NCBI GenBank assembly: GCA_963402885.1
Contig: OY727102.1
Span: 6,572,001 to 6,636,000, forward strand
Length of the DNA: 64,000 bases
Source: Antedon bifida
Taxonomy: Eukaryota; Echinodermata; Crinoidea; Comatulida; Antedonidae
Direction of reading: 5' to 3'
This document shows, piece by piece, positions 11,814-22,089 of the stretch; the first letter of the stretch is position 1, and each line of letters starts with the position of its first letter. The position numbers were made by a program, and so were the translations under genes. A model generated the notes under the pieces. The model was not told the origin of the DNA and made no database searches. It saw nothing but the letters and a program-made list of their open reading frames with translations.

Positions 11814-12887
11814 CATTTCGAACATAATTTTTATTAAGGAGTAGACTCCAAAGAAACATTTTAACTGATTGGAACTTCGATAGATTGGGCGCATCACTTT
11901 AACATATTTTAACATTATTCCATGGTGTTATTAACTTTAATGTTTTGATACAATTTTAAAATAGTTCAAGACTGGTGACATCATCATTTATCAACGTGTA
12001 AGGCTGAAACCTTATAAAGAACAATTAATGTGATACGTTGAACATAATCAGCTTTGATGTAAGAGTGACAGGATAGCTTTCGTACCCATAGATAACTCAA
12101 ACATAGCCATCTAAATAATCTTTCTAATTTATACAAAAAAATGGCAATTATGTTTCGATTGGTTTAAACGACGGCTGTGGCGCGAACATGCAGAAAATCG
12201 GTCATTACCTATGGTTTTGTACATGTTTACGTCACACGTCAATAGCACCCTCTATGTATAATTAATTTTGTTTTGCCTTAACACTTTGGAGAAAACAATA
12301 ATTTGTTAACTGCAATAGAGACAGTAGACTTGTACCTTGAAATAAAGTAAATTATCAATTTTTATATTCATTGTGTAAAAATGACTATGCTTACTCTGTT
12401 ATTTCTCAAAATGAATAATTGAATGCAATCATTTGAGTCGTAGCATTATAATAACACCGGTGATAATAAGAGCGACGGTAATAATGTACGTATATGCGAT
12501 TTTTGTAGACCAATCCGTTGAAATGTACACATTAGATGATTCAAGCGAAACTCTACAAAAAGATAGAGCTTGGCCACAAAACATTGGGGCCTATAATATG
12601 AGTTAGTCCTTCGTGAGGACTGTAATCGATAATCACTAATGGTGAAATAATACATAAATAATAGTATACAATTTGTTTATTGCTTTCATACTACACAGAA
12701 ATCAGAACTGGCATGTTTATTATTTGAGAACAAGTTAGGTTGTGTAGTACTATAGTATTGCTATGATATTGCTAACATGTTTTATATAGCATGTGGTAAG
12801 GAGATTGAGTGTAATGCGAGATACAATAAGTTAGAGAAGTTAGGTTACAATTGAAAGTAGCATTCGTACTAAATTAGCAACGTTTGA

Positions 12888-13203
12888 AAATTCCGCGGCG
12901 TGTTATGCCAGTTGTACGCTCCCGTTATGTTGCTCCCTTCTCGTTAGTGCTTCGCTTCGCGCGCCAGCGATGGGTAATGTAACCGGCAAACAATGACGTA
13001 ATTCATAACGGATACCATAGTTGTAAAGTGACGTCACACTCGAAAAATTGCATTTTAAAATGGGGCCATAAACAAAAATATAGAAACACAGTTTTTGCGA
13101 ACATTTAACATTGACTGACCAATGATAGAAAATCATTCTCTCCCTTATTCCAATTTTTAGCTCCGGGTGACGTATCGTACCAGACATGCTGGGAATTTTC
13201 ATG
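12888..13203. repeat. Possible MITE-like element
   Basis: The block differs in composition from its flanks. It is bounded by GAAAATTCC on the left and GGAATTTTC on the right and has a short hairpin-rich interior (CGCTTCGCGCGCC). Inverted ends of 9-10 bp are short enough to arise by chance. Confidence 0.3.
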
Positions 13204-14559
13204 AATTCTTCGATTTTTCCTTACATAACCCAACTTAATCATTTTAATCTGCTGGTATTTGCCTTCGATTGCTGCGCACGAGATGAAAAGTAATGCGGAA
13301 ACATTGCATGAAGTCCACTAAACGACAATGTTTTTAGATTCTATAACATGTTTAGGTGGAATTCAACTATTTGAATAAGGGTATCATAAAGACATTTCAC
13401 AAACTATAATTGACAGAGTAACAAGAATGACTACTTACTAAACATCGAATACTGTCAATATATAGGATTACTATAATCATTTTGCATAGAGACATTGCAA
13501 CTGCAGTGTATTAGGTAGCAGCTATTATTATGAGTTAATGCTTGAATGAGTTTTCAAAGATGTCCACTTGCCTACGTTTATTCATTGCTTTCCCTAATTT
13601 GCATATAATTTCAGTCACTTGGTTGGTTAGGATAGTCGTTTGTTATAGGTAGTTTTCTCTTTGTTTGTCATTTGTTCTGTTTAGTTGCAGTACATTAGTA
13701 GAGGTGAAGGCACCAGTTTTAATTACCAATGAACGCATTTGAGTACAGTGAATACAGTATATGAATATTATACAGCACAGTTACATTTACTGCACAGTGT
13801 AAATGAAGTAGGCCTAGACAGGCCAGTATACTCAGCCATTATAGCTTTCCAGTGCAGGATAATACCAGTGTACTTATATCTATAATCTAATGTAGCCTAA
13901 CAAGCCAGTGCAAAGTAATACAGGAAGTCATTATACTACTATTATTAATTGTTTGAAGATTAGGATGAAAGATTAAATCATATGCATGAGGAATCATTTA
14001 TGTGTTTCAAATTCTTGACAACTACATCAACTGATTGTAATTACACGGGTTGCAATTACACACATTGTATTACCGCCACAATAGGAATAAGAAGATTATT
14101 AATACTATGTATACCAGACAAACAAAATTTGTAAAATTAAATTCCTGTAGCGTCGAAACATTTTACCTACCGATAACTATATTAGAATCATTAACATTAG
14201 TTCCATCACATATATATTATATAGTACCTGTACGGTTCTATTTATTACAATGAAAACGACATCTATCTGCATATGCATGTACATTGCAAACTCACCGAGC
14301 AGCGTATATCCGGTTAACCACGCAACTGGAGGTCACGTGAAAATTAAAGACTAGACTACGGTAAGAAAGACATTTCTAAATCAATTTATAGTTATATAAT
14401 AACGCTTATACATTGTAAATAGTAATAATCCTAGATTTATGTTGTGAAAGCTATATGCGCTATGTACACGTTATTACCCCGGTCATTTCGATTACAAAAA
14501 ACGTATGGAAACATATACATATATATGTGCAACTAGTCTAGTAATCAGCGCAAAGTTGT

Positions 14560-14712
14560 GTCTTGACCTTGCCAGGTGTGCCCCTTTGTACACCTGGGTG
14601 GAGAGAGGCAAACGTGAGTAAAGTATCTTGTCAATGATACAAGCAATGCAACAAGCGTTGGATTCGCACCCACGATCCTAATAAACCGGAAATCTAAAGG
14701 CCACGTCTATTC
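14560..14712 (-). repeat. tRNA-derived SINE fragment
   Basis: On the minus strand it reads a B-box-like GTGCGAATCC, then TTTGCCTCTCTCCACCC, AGGTGTACAAAGGGGCAC and CTGGCAAGGTCAAG. A pol III B box followed by a fixed unrelated body ending in a CACCCAGGTGTA..CCTGG segment is the layout of tRNA-derived SINEs of marine invertebrates. The A-box region is degenerate, so this is a decayed copy. Confidence 0.55.
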
Positions 14713-15682
14713 CTTACAATACAAGATAAAAGTGTACTTTATTGTCAACATTTTACAATTTTGAGATGTTTTATACCATAGTAGATCATTAAATAATACA
14801 AAGTGATAAATATTTAAATAAATGAATACAAGTAACTATCTTTTAAAGTTTTGGTTAAATAAATTGTATGCCATATGCAGTGTTGAAAATCTGAAACGGT
14901 TTGTTGAAATTGTTTTCTTTGTCGTAATATAATGTATTAAACGTTAGAACTAAATAATGTGTTAAATATAAATTTGCCTTGTAAATGATCGATTATTGTT
15001 AATCTGAAACAGATTTTGTATCATATTGGGGCAGTTTAAGTTTAACATGATTCTAACCCGAGAATACAAAGTAAAGAAGCCCATTTCTTTCTTTTAGCTT
15101 GTCCCACTGTGTATAAACTCCTATTAATTTTAATACTACTGTGTCAATAAAAACAATATCTATAGTAAATAAATGTTTACTGTATTACTATTCCGGAACT
15201 AGAATTTCCGAAAACTGTGTGTCAAGTATGGAGGGCGACATTTAATTTATTATTTTAGCAGTCTGTTTCAGAACTAATAATCCACAACTTTGACTATGAA
15301 ACAAAGATTTTCATAAATTCATACTTAAAAAAAACACAGCAACGTATTAGATTGAAATAATTATCATTAAGCCTTTAGTCAAGTCAGTCACCTTTAATGA
15401 ATACAGCATTGTAAATGGCTGCTGCGCAGATTTGAAATAAAATCTTAGTAAACTATTATTTCTTTGTGCTTTGAATCTTTGGAAAATCCTCAGCAACAAT
15501 AAATTAACTTTCTTCGGATTAATTAGCATATCTGATATGATATCTTTTGTGTTGGTCTACATATTTAGTATTTAAGTACCTTGTTGTCATGGCTAAGCTT
15601 TCGTGGATTATCAATAAGATGACACTTAAATTCATTTGTATAAACTAAACATTCAGAATAACGGATACAACTGTTTGGTAGT

Positions 15683-17194
15683 ATGGAGATTGTTTGGTTA
15701 GTGTTATGTCAGGCTAGCCTAGCCTTATGTATAAGTTTCAGATATGGACCAGAATCTGCTAAGGTTTTCCAAGGAGAAACTGTAGTTTTAGAGTGTGCAG
15801 TTGAAAATAAGACCCCTGGAGACTTTGTTTTTTGGCAACATGTAACATCGGATAATATGTTTTTGAGTTCTGATGGTAGGATTCTGGCTTCTGTAAATGA
15901 TAATCGTCTTTCAATAGAAGGTAACCGTGAAGTTGGCGAATACAACCTTGTAATATCGAATGTTGATGCTCCCGATGACGGACTTTATCGTTGTGGATTC
16001 CAAATGACAGACAACGGAGGCAGTATTTTTGTATTCCGGGAAGCCAATTTAACATTGTTAATCCCACCACACAATTTCTATCCAAGATGTAGCATAAACA
16101 AGGAGAGTGTAGATCCTAAACCCGGTGACACAGTCAGTCTAGTTTGCATATCTATTGGAGGAAGTCCCCCGACTGATCTAGCCTGGAAAAACAACGGTTC
16201 TATAATTACAAAAGATATAAACGCAGCTTTTATTATATTAAAGCTATTACCAGAAGACAATGGAATAGATTATGTTTGTGAGGCATCTGGTGAAGCGTTG
16301 GTTCATACCAGATTCTGCTCTATAACACCAATGAATATTGAACCGACTGTGATGATATCTTCAGATAACATAACCCATACTGTTGGAGAACCAGTCACGC
16401 TTACGTGTAATGTGGAGAATGCTTTACCGTCGTATAAAGAAACACGTTGGTTCGTTGATGGTAGACGTATAACAGATGTTAGTTCTACAGACTATGTTGT
16501 AAGCGGGGATGTTTTTATTATTCCTCTGTCGAAAGGAATCGATAATGGTAAAAACGTGACATGCGTTGGTATAACGACAACTGGCGTAGAAGGTCAAGCC
16601 AGCATAGTGTTATCACTGGAAGGAATAGAAACTACAGTATTATCAACCGTCATACTTCAAACTGAATCAATTTCGAAATTAGAGAAATCAACGTCAGTAA
16701 CACTTACATCGACATTTCTTGATGCTACGTCAAAAACGTACAATTCGACATTTGCAACAGATCTTTATGTTCATGACGAGCCAACGTCGATGGTAAATAC
16801 TTCATTCAGAGATAGTACATCTTCAGTAATATCAACAGATATACCAGCGGACACAAGTAAGCCTCTTGTACAACGACAGACGACAGTAAGAATAACTCCG
16901 CCTAAAGATGAAGATGATGATGATGATGCCATGCCTCCACCAATCAATGATTCGCAGTCTGCAGACGATAATTTATCTGTGGCAGTCATCTTGGTGGTTG
17001 CAGGTGTGTGCTTCTTCGTTGTCATTACTTTTGTGATATTTCTTATCAGATGTTGGCGTTTGGAACATCTGAAGGACAGTAAAATTGAGAATTCTGCAAA
17101 CACACAGGAAGATGCAAATAAAGACCAACTTGCTATGCATAATAACCCATTATATGTTATAAATAACGGAGGAATCAAAGAATCAAGTAATTGA
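15683..17194 (+). CDS. Single-exon 3-Ig receptor with short NPLY tail (503 aa)
   Basis: The ATG at 15683 starts a short signal peptide (MEIVWLVLCQASLALC). Domain 1 is V-like (FRYGPES, LECAV, FVFWQ, GLYRCGF). Domain 2 has PGDTVSLVC, GGSPPTDLAW, LLPEDNGIDYVC and the family cysteines (YPRC, RFC). Domain 3 ends near 310. A long Ser/Thr-rich stalk of about 120 residues, probably mucin-like, contains a GAT-repeat-coded acidic run (DEDDDDDAMPPP). The transmembrane helix is at about 432-456. The tail is only about 47 residues long and ends with NNPLYVI; NPLY at 488-491 is an NPxY motif, which in other receptors binds PTB domains or drives clathrin-mediated endocytosis. No ITIM and no RVxF are present, although its ectodomain is the closest to that of the 521-residue neighbour. 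Confidence 0.9.
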   Translation: MEIVWLVLCQASLALCISFRYGPESAKVFQGETVVLECAVENKTPGDFVFWQHVTSDNMFLSSDGRILASVNDNRLSIEGNREVGEYNLVISNVDAPDDGLYRCGFQMTDNGGSIFVFREANLTLLIPPHNFYPRCSINKESVDPKPGDTVSLVCISIGGSPPTDLAWKNNGSIITKDINAAFIILKLLPEDNGIDYVCEASGEALVHTRFCSITPMNIEPTVMISSDNITHTVGEPVTLTCNVENALPSYKETRWFVDGRRITDVSSTDYVVSGDVFIIPLSKGIDNGKNVTCVGITTTGVEGQASIVLSLEGIETTVLSTVILQTESISKLEKSTSVTLTSTFLDATSKTYNSTFATDLYVHDEPTSMVNTSFRDSTSSVISTDIPADTSKPLVQRQTTVRITPPKDEDDDDDAMPPPINDSQSADDNLSVAVILVVAGVCFFVVITFVIFLIRCWRLEHLKDSKIENSANTQEDANKDQLAMHNNPLYVINNGGIKESSN

Positions 17195-19049
17195 AAGCAT
17201 TCACCATACTATTGAGATTTACAGATCATTGATATTTATCTTAATCCAACATCATCTCTTGTTATTCAAATTATTTATTTCAGAATTGTTAATGAATGTT
17301 TGGAATTACGGTTTAGAATTATCCATTTCTTTAAAAATTATTATATATCTGACTTAGATTATGATGTATTATTTTATTTATTTATATGTTTTTTTAATGT
17401 CTTTAGGCCGCGCATGTGGCAAAATATTTATATTATATAGTAGTAAATAATCGTCTTTCCTATAAGATAAGTGGTAATCTCCCTGATACTGGTGTGTTTT
17501 GTGAATCAGTTCACTGGTGTAACCCCCTCCTCGTCCCGATTGATGAGCTGTTTCATTTAAAGTGCACACGGACAACTGTGTACACTGGATCCACTGTATA
17601 GTCTTTATCCGTCGGTTGTTGATATTGTTGCTTCTTTAGACGGCTCACATGCCTAAACCGCTCGGTCATTTGACATAATACTATATTCAAATAATTAAAA
17701 CACAATACATTGTAATGTATGTATATTTTGGTTATATTTATTACATAATAAATCATGTTATAGTTTATCTGTTGTATACCGTTATTCATTTTATTTTAAA
17801 GATAAAAACACGTGTTACTCCCGTTTTAAATCAAATTCAATCAAACTTGTATTGGTTTAACACTTATTATTAAATTAAACATTATTTCTTTAAGTCAAAT
17901 TAATAGTTTCACATTACTTATTTTTCTTTTTTATGGTGTTTTCTTTAAATATTATTTATTTTATATTTTCTCCGGGAGTATGCTGACCAATATGACTTTA
18001 GATGTTGTTGATGTTCGAATGTTTTGCAAGTTGAACATGATTGTAGGAAATTAAACAGGAAACTGCAGTGAATGATTGAACACATGGCCCACATTTTATT
18101 TCTACAACATTAATCATAACATCAAATCAAACATTTTCATTCAGTGCTCCATTACTTGTTTTCGTCTATCATTTATTTGCATAACCGAAATAATAAATTA
18201 CATTGAGAATGATTTAACGAGTCCTGTTTTGAAAATACATATAATATGAACATTCAGATCATAGGGTTAGGAAAATGTGTCTGTTATACAAAAGGCTGAT
18301 AAATTTACTTGGTCTTTTAAACAAAATTCACTCTAGATTCTTTTATTTAGTTGGAAAATTACATTTATTTTGTAATTCAATCAATCTTTTTCGATTCTTG
18401 GCGAAGAGTTGGAGAATACGATATCATTGTAGGCATAGAAATATGTAAAATAAATGCACAGACCTACTTGTTTTATTACCACCCTTAAGTTACTGCTCTG
18501 ATTATTCAGTTCCTTAATCTTGAATAAATACCGAAGAGCAGCAGTCTTCTGACAAAGAACAGTTAATATACATCACAAACACACTAAATGTAGGTTAATT
18601 TCTTTTTGAACAGTCGCGAACTTTTCGTTGCACAACAGGCTGATTTTTTTTTACAAAAACCTTAACGTGCAATTAGTATTGGTACCAAAACAGTAAATAT
18701 TATTTTTATGGTTTAGTTTAGCTAAAGTGAACTACACTTTATATGAAAGTAACCAATCCAATGACAAAGCTACAACCATGTGTTTCATAAATGAGGCTTT
18801 TGTTTTGACAGTAAAAAAGTAACAATAGCTATGCCAATCCACGATGAGATAGTAACATATCTAGGATTTGTATAATAAAATTAAAGAATACATTGTCACA
18901 GTGCTGATTTTCAATATATCGTTTTATTCGGTTGATCGCCTTGTTATGCTAATAGTGTAAGCAGTGGGTTTATTGTCTATTATACAGAGGTATTACCGTC
19001 TTCATTGTGACTGACACTACCGTTTACACGTCTGATACTTGAGGCAGCA
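17195..19049. other. Intergenic; SINE copy near its left end
   Basis: Apart from the SINE copy at 17393-17628 the stretch is AT-rich with only chance ORFs. The promoter of the 447-residue receptor must lie at its right end, but I saw no diagnostic element. Confidence 0.5.
17393..17628 (-). repeat. SINE body, 5'-truncated copy
   Basis: Reversed, this stretch follows the copy at 52475-52843 segment by segment: GTCCACTGTACACAGTT-like, CACTTTAAAG, GGTGAACTGGTTCACAAAA-like, CAGGGGGATTACCAC-like, then GCCTAAAGACAT and an A-rich tail. It lacks the tRNA-like head present in the 52-kb copy and is more diverged, so it is an older, 5'-truncated insertion. Confidence 0.7.
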
Positions 19050-20393
19050 ATGTATATTTCCAAAATTGTTTTCATATGCCTTATCAATGTATTCTTCATA
19101 TGTGGTAGTGTGGACATAAAGTTGGATCCAGTTAATGTGGTAGTTTCACCTTTTGAACATGTTCGATTAGGATGTGAAATCGCCGAGAAGGTGTTCGACG
19201 AAACCGTAGTATGGCTGTTTGAATCGGTAACTATTCTTAGTTACGACAGACGTGTTAACGCACTTTTGGATCACAGAGTTGGCCGTCGCTATTCGATAAA
19301 ACCTTCACATGAAAGGAGTTTTGATCTTGTCATAAAACGCGTTCGTTATACTGATACCGGAATGTATACATGTGGCTATATTAGTAACAAAACATTCGTT
19401 GACTTGCAATCATCCAAGCTGGAGGTAGTGGAAGAAACGAATGCGAATAATTACTACCCACATTGCTATACTAAACAATCACTAGAAGGGATTAGATTAT
19501 ATGATTCATTGGATTTGAATTGCGATTCAGGTTTGATTGCGTCACCAATCACAGAACTTACGTGGAGCCGGTCTGGTGAAACTTTATTTAATAAGGTCGG
19601 ATTGTCATCACTGTCCCATCAAGTTATCCTAACCAACGATGATTTTGGAGTTACGTATACGTGTAAGGTTACTAACCTACTAACTCGGAAACACCAAATG
19701 TGTTACATTACAATACCTAATAGTTTAATTTCGCAAAGTAGGCCTTTGACTGTTACGATTACACCAGCAGTAATCTCAACCGCAGTTGGCACCGAAGCGC
19801 TGTTTACTTGCAATGCGCACGGTCTGTCATTATACGAAAAGCCTAGATACAGTTGGTCTATACTTAATACTGACCTCATAATAAGCCAACGAGCACAACC
19901 ACAAAATGGACATAGGTCTTTAAAAATTATAAATATTAAAGCAACCGACGACAGGTCTCGCTTCACATGTGAAGTTATGACGGATGCAAGTCGTCGCCGT
20001 GGATCAAGTGACTCAATATTATACGTAACTTCGTCACCAAATGAGATTCAAAGTAATGATGTTCCATCACCGAAGACTACATCTGAAATAGATAAGGATA
20101 ATACAACGATTATGCAAGTAGGACTAAAAATTGCATTAGTTATAACTGCCCTATTTGTTATCATTGCAATAACTATTGTGTACCTAATGGTTTGTAGACG
20201 GAACAAGCAAAGATCTACTCCCACACGACGCACCAGTGACGTTTATTCTGGTGTAGATGCGCATGAGTGTTCAACCAAAAAGAGTCGTAGCTTAGTTGGT
20301 CTTCTATTTCGGAGTTTCAATCGTAATTCTCGTACACCCAAAACAAATACAAGACGAGTCAGATTTGCGAAACAAGAAACAATCAAACTATAG
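19050..20393 (+). CDS. Single-exon 3-Ig receptor with terminal PP1-docking motif (447 aa)
   Basis: The ATG at 19050 starts a signal peptide (MYISKIVFICLINVFFICGS). Domain 1 has LGCEIAEK, VVWLF, ILSYDRR and GMYTCGYI. Domain 2 starts after YPHC and has LNCDSG, LTWSR and VTYTC; domain 3 has FTCNAHG, YSWS and FTCEV. There is a short stalk, then a transmembrane helix at about 357-381. The 66-residue tail has a basic stretch and ends RRVRFAKQETIKL, with RVRF at 436-439 fitting the protein phosphatase 1 docking motif RVxF. The tail segment (RNSRTP then RRVRFA) aligns with that of the 605-residue gene just downstream, and the ectodomains also match, so these two are a duplicate pair with tails of very different length. 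AATAAA lies at 20410, immediately after the stop. Confidence 0.9.
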   Translation: MYISKIVFICLINVFFICGSVDIKLDPVNVVVSPFEHVRLGCEIAEKVFDETVVWLFESVTILSYDRRVNALLDHRVGRRYSIKPSHERSFDLVIKRVRYTDTGMYTCGYISNKTFVDLQSSKLEVVEETNANNYYPHCYTKQSLEGIRLYDSLDLNCDSGLIASPITELTWSRSGETLFNKVGLSSLSHQVILTNDDFGVTYTCKVTNLLTRKHQMCYITIPNSLISQSRPLTVTITPAVISTAVGTEALFTCNAHGLSLYEKPRYSWSILNTDLIISQRAQPQNGHRSLKIINIKATDDRSRFTCEVMTDASRRRGSSDSILYVTSSPNEIQSNDVPSPKTTSEIDKDNTTIMQVGLKIALVITALFVIIAITIVYLMVCRRNKQRSTPTRRTSDVYSGVDAHECSTKKSRSLVGLLFRSFNRNSRTPKTNTRRVRFAKQETIKL

Positions 20394-22089
20394 GATTAGT
20401 AAACCTAAAAATAAAAAATAATAAAATATATAACGTTCACAGAAAGTCTTTTTGTCAGTTGACAACCTGTTTCGGTAAAATGACAGTAATTATGTAACTG
20501 AACGATTTATTTGGTGTGCCGTTTATGCAGTACAGAATAGAGGGATACGGTATACGTAAATCAGAACAGAATCAATTTTTATCAACTGAAAACGTGTAGA
20601 AACCGTCCTTGTTGTACTTACTAGGACCAAAATATGTAAGCCTAAGCTAGATACGCTTGCTGACCAAAATGTTTGGCTTAAGCCCTAAATCAATTTTTTT
20701 TTTCAAAACTAATCTTGTTTGTTATTCATTCATTCTATTTCTTGATCTCGGAGAGTACATCCATATACAAAACATACAAAACAAAAAGAGAAAAAATGTC
20801 AATTGTAGGCCCTAATAATAGTAGCCTACTTCCTTTGTCCTGTGAATGGAATTAGGGCTATGTTATGTAGCATATTAGTATATTACCAAAGTATTAATAA
20901 CATCTTCCATACAAACAAACTAACATATCAATTTGCACCAACGCAAAAAAAAAATATTAAAATTATTATATTTTGAAAAAAAAAGTTGCCAGCGGTTAAA
21001 TTAATGTATGATTGCTTTTGCAGGATTATCCGCCTACAGTAATATTAAAAACTGTATAAACATAGTAAAATATTAGCGCCCTCAACGGTTTGTTATAAAT
21101 TATACCTAATTTAATTCAATTGTGGACGTATTTTTACCATTCCATCTATAGGCTACTGACAATGTTTGAAAATGTTACGTATTTTATAATGTTGTTAAAT
21201 AACTTATGTCTACTTTAAATATTCTCGGATTTTGGGGCGGGTGATGAATTGTTTGTCTGAAACGTGTATTGCTGAAACATCACACATCATTTAGAAAAGG
21301 GATAAGTCAGTGGGATGACTAAAGTCTGAGTCACTATGATATACGATTAAATTTTTTTCATTAGCATCTTCCTAATCATATTAAGTCGGTATTTCTTGAG
21401 AAAATAAACTAACTTTATAAAATAACATCTTGATATTATTTCCACCAATAGAAAAGAGTAGTTTAACAATCTTGCAACAGAAAGAAATACATAGCAGCTT
21501 ATTACAATGCAAACGTGACGTAGAACGCATTGGTCGGACATGTTATATCTTACAACACACACGCACACCACCTATGACTTGTATTTTGTGTTGCCTGGGA
21601 ACTGACTCGACTGACCTATTAAAATCGTCCAATGTTAAACATATAACCAAAATTACTCATGAATATGAACAGATTCAACACCGTTAGACCTTTTCGAAGA
21701 TAACCTTCCGGCCACAAAATTAAATTTGCCCTGGGACACGTTTGTCAGCGTCCCATTGGGTAATACGTACAGCTAGCCGACTGTGATAATGGAGGTAGTG
21801 TATTTAGATATGAATTATCTTGCCGTTATAGTTCTAATTCACCGAGACTAGGTTTTCTTACCCTACACCTTTATTAGCACTAAAGGATGCGGAAATTATT
21901 AATAATATGTATTTAAAGCAAAGTCTGATAAGTTTGTACGTATCACAACCAGCCATATAATCAGGTCAGAGGCAAGGGGAATATGAAAGTGATAATGCGA
22001 GCCGGCGAAATTTGTCTCGCTATGCAGCTACATGAAATATTACTGCATCGAAGCAGATAGTAAACGTTGCTAATGTGTTTGAAAATAGT
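20394..22089. other. Intergenic spacer between the 447 and 605 aa receptors
   Basis: AT-rich, with chance ORFs only and no recognisable element. The spacer is about 1.7 kb, the shortest between two full-length receptors here, consistent with a local tandem duplication. Confidence 0.5.

Larger units (their letters stand above)
11814..15682. other. Intergenic, with dispersed-repeat fragments
   Basis: No intact gene. It includes a more GC-rich block at 12888-13203 whose ends read GAAAATTCC and GGAATTTTC in inverted orientation (possible small DNA element, weak), and a SINE fragment at 14560-14712. The rest is AT-rich and featureless to the eye. Confidence 0.5.

Noticed and set aside
22075..22089. 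Upstream GTG start for the 605 aa receptor
   Set aside because: Eukaryotic nuclear genes start at ATG; the ATG at 22090 gives a proper signal peptide. The TTG starts at 287, 2913, 10176 and 34863 were replaced by in-frame ATGs for the same reason.
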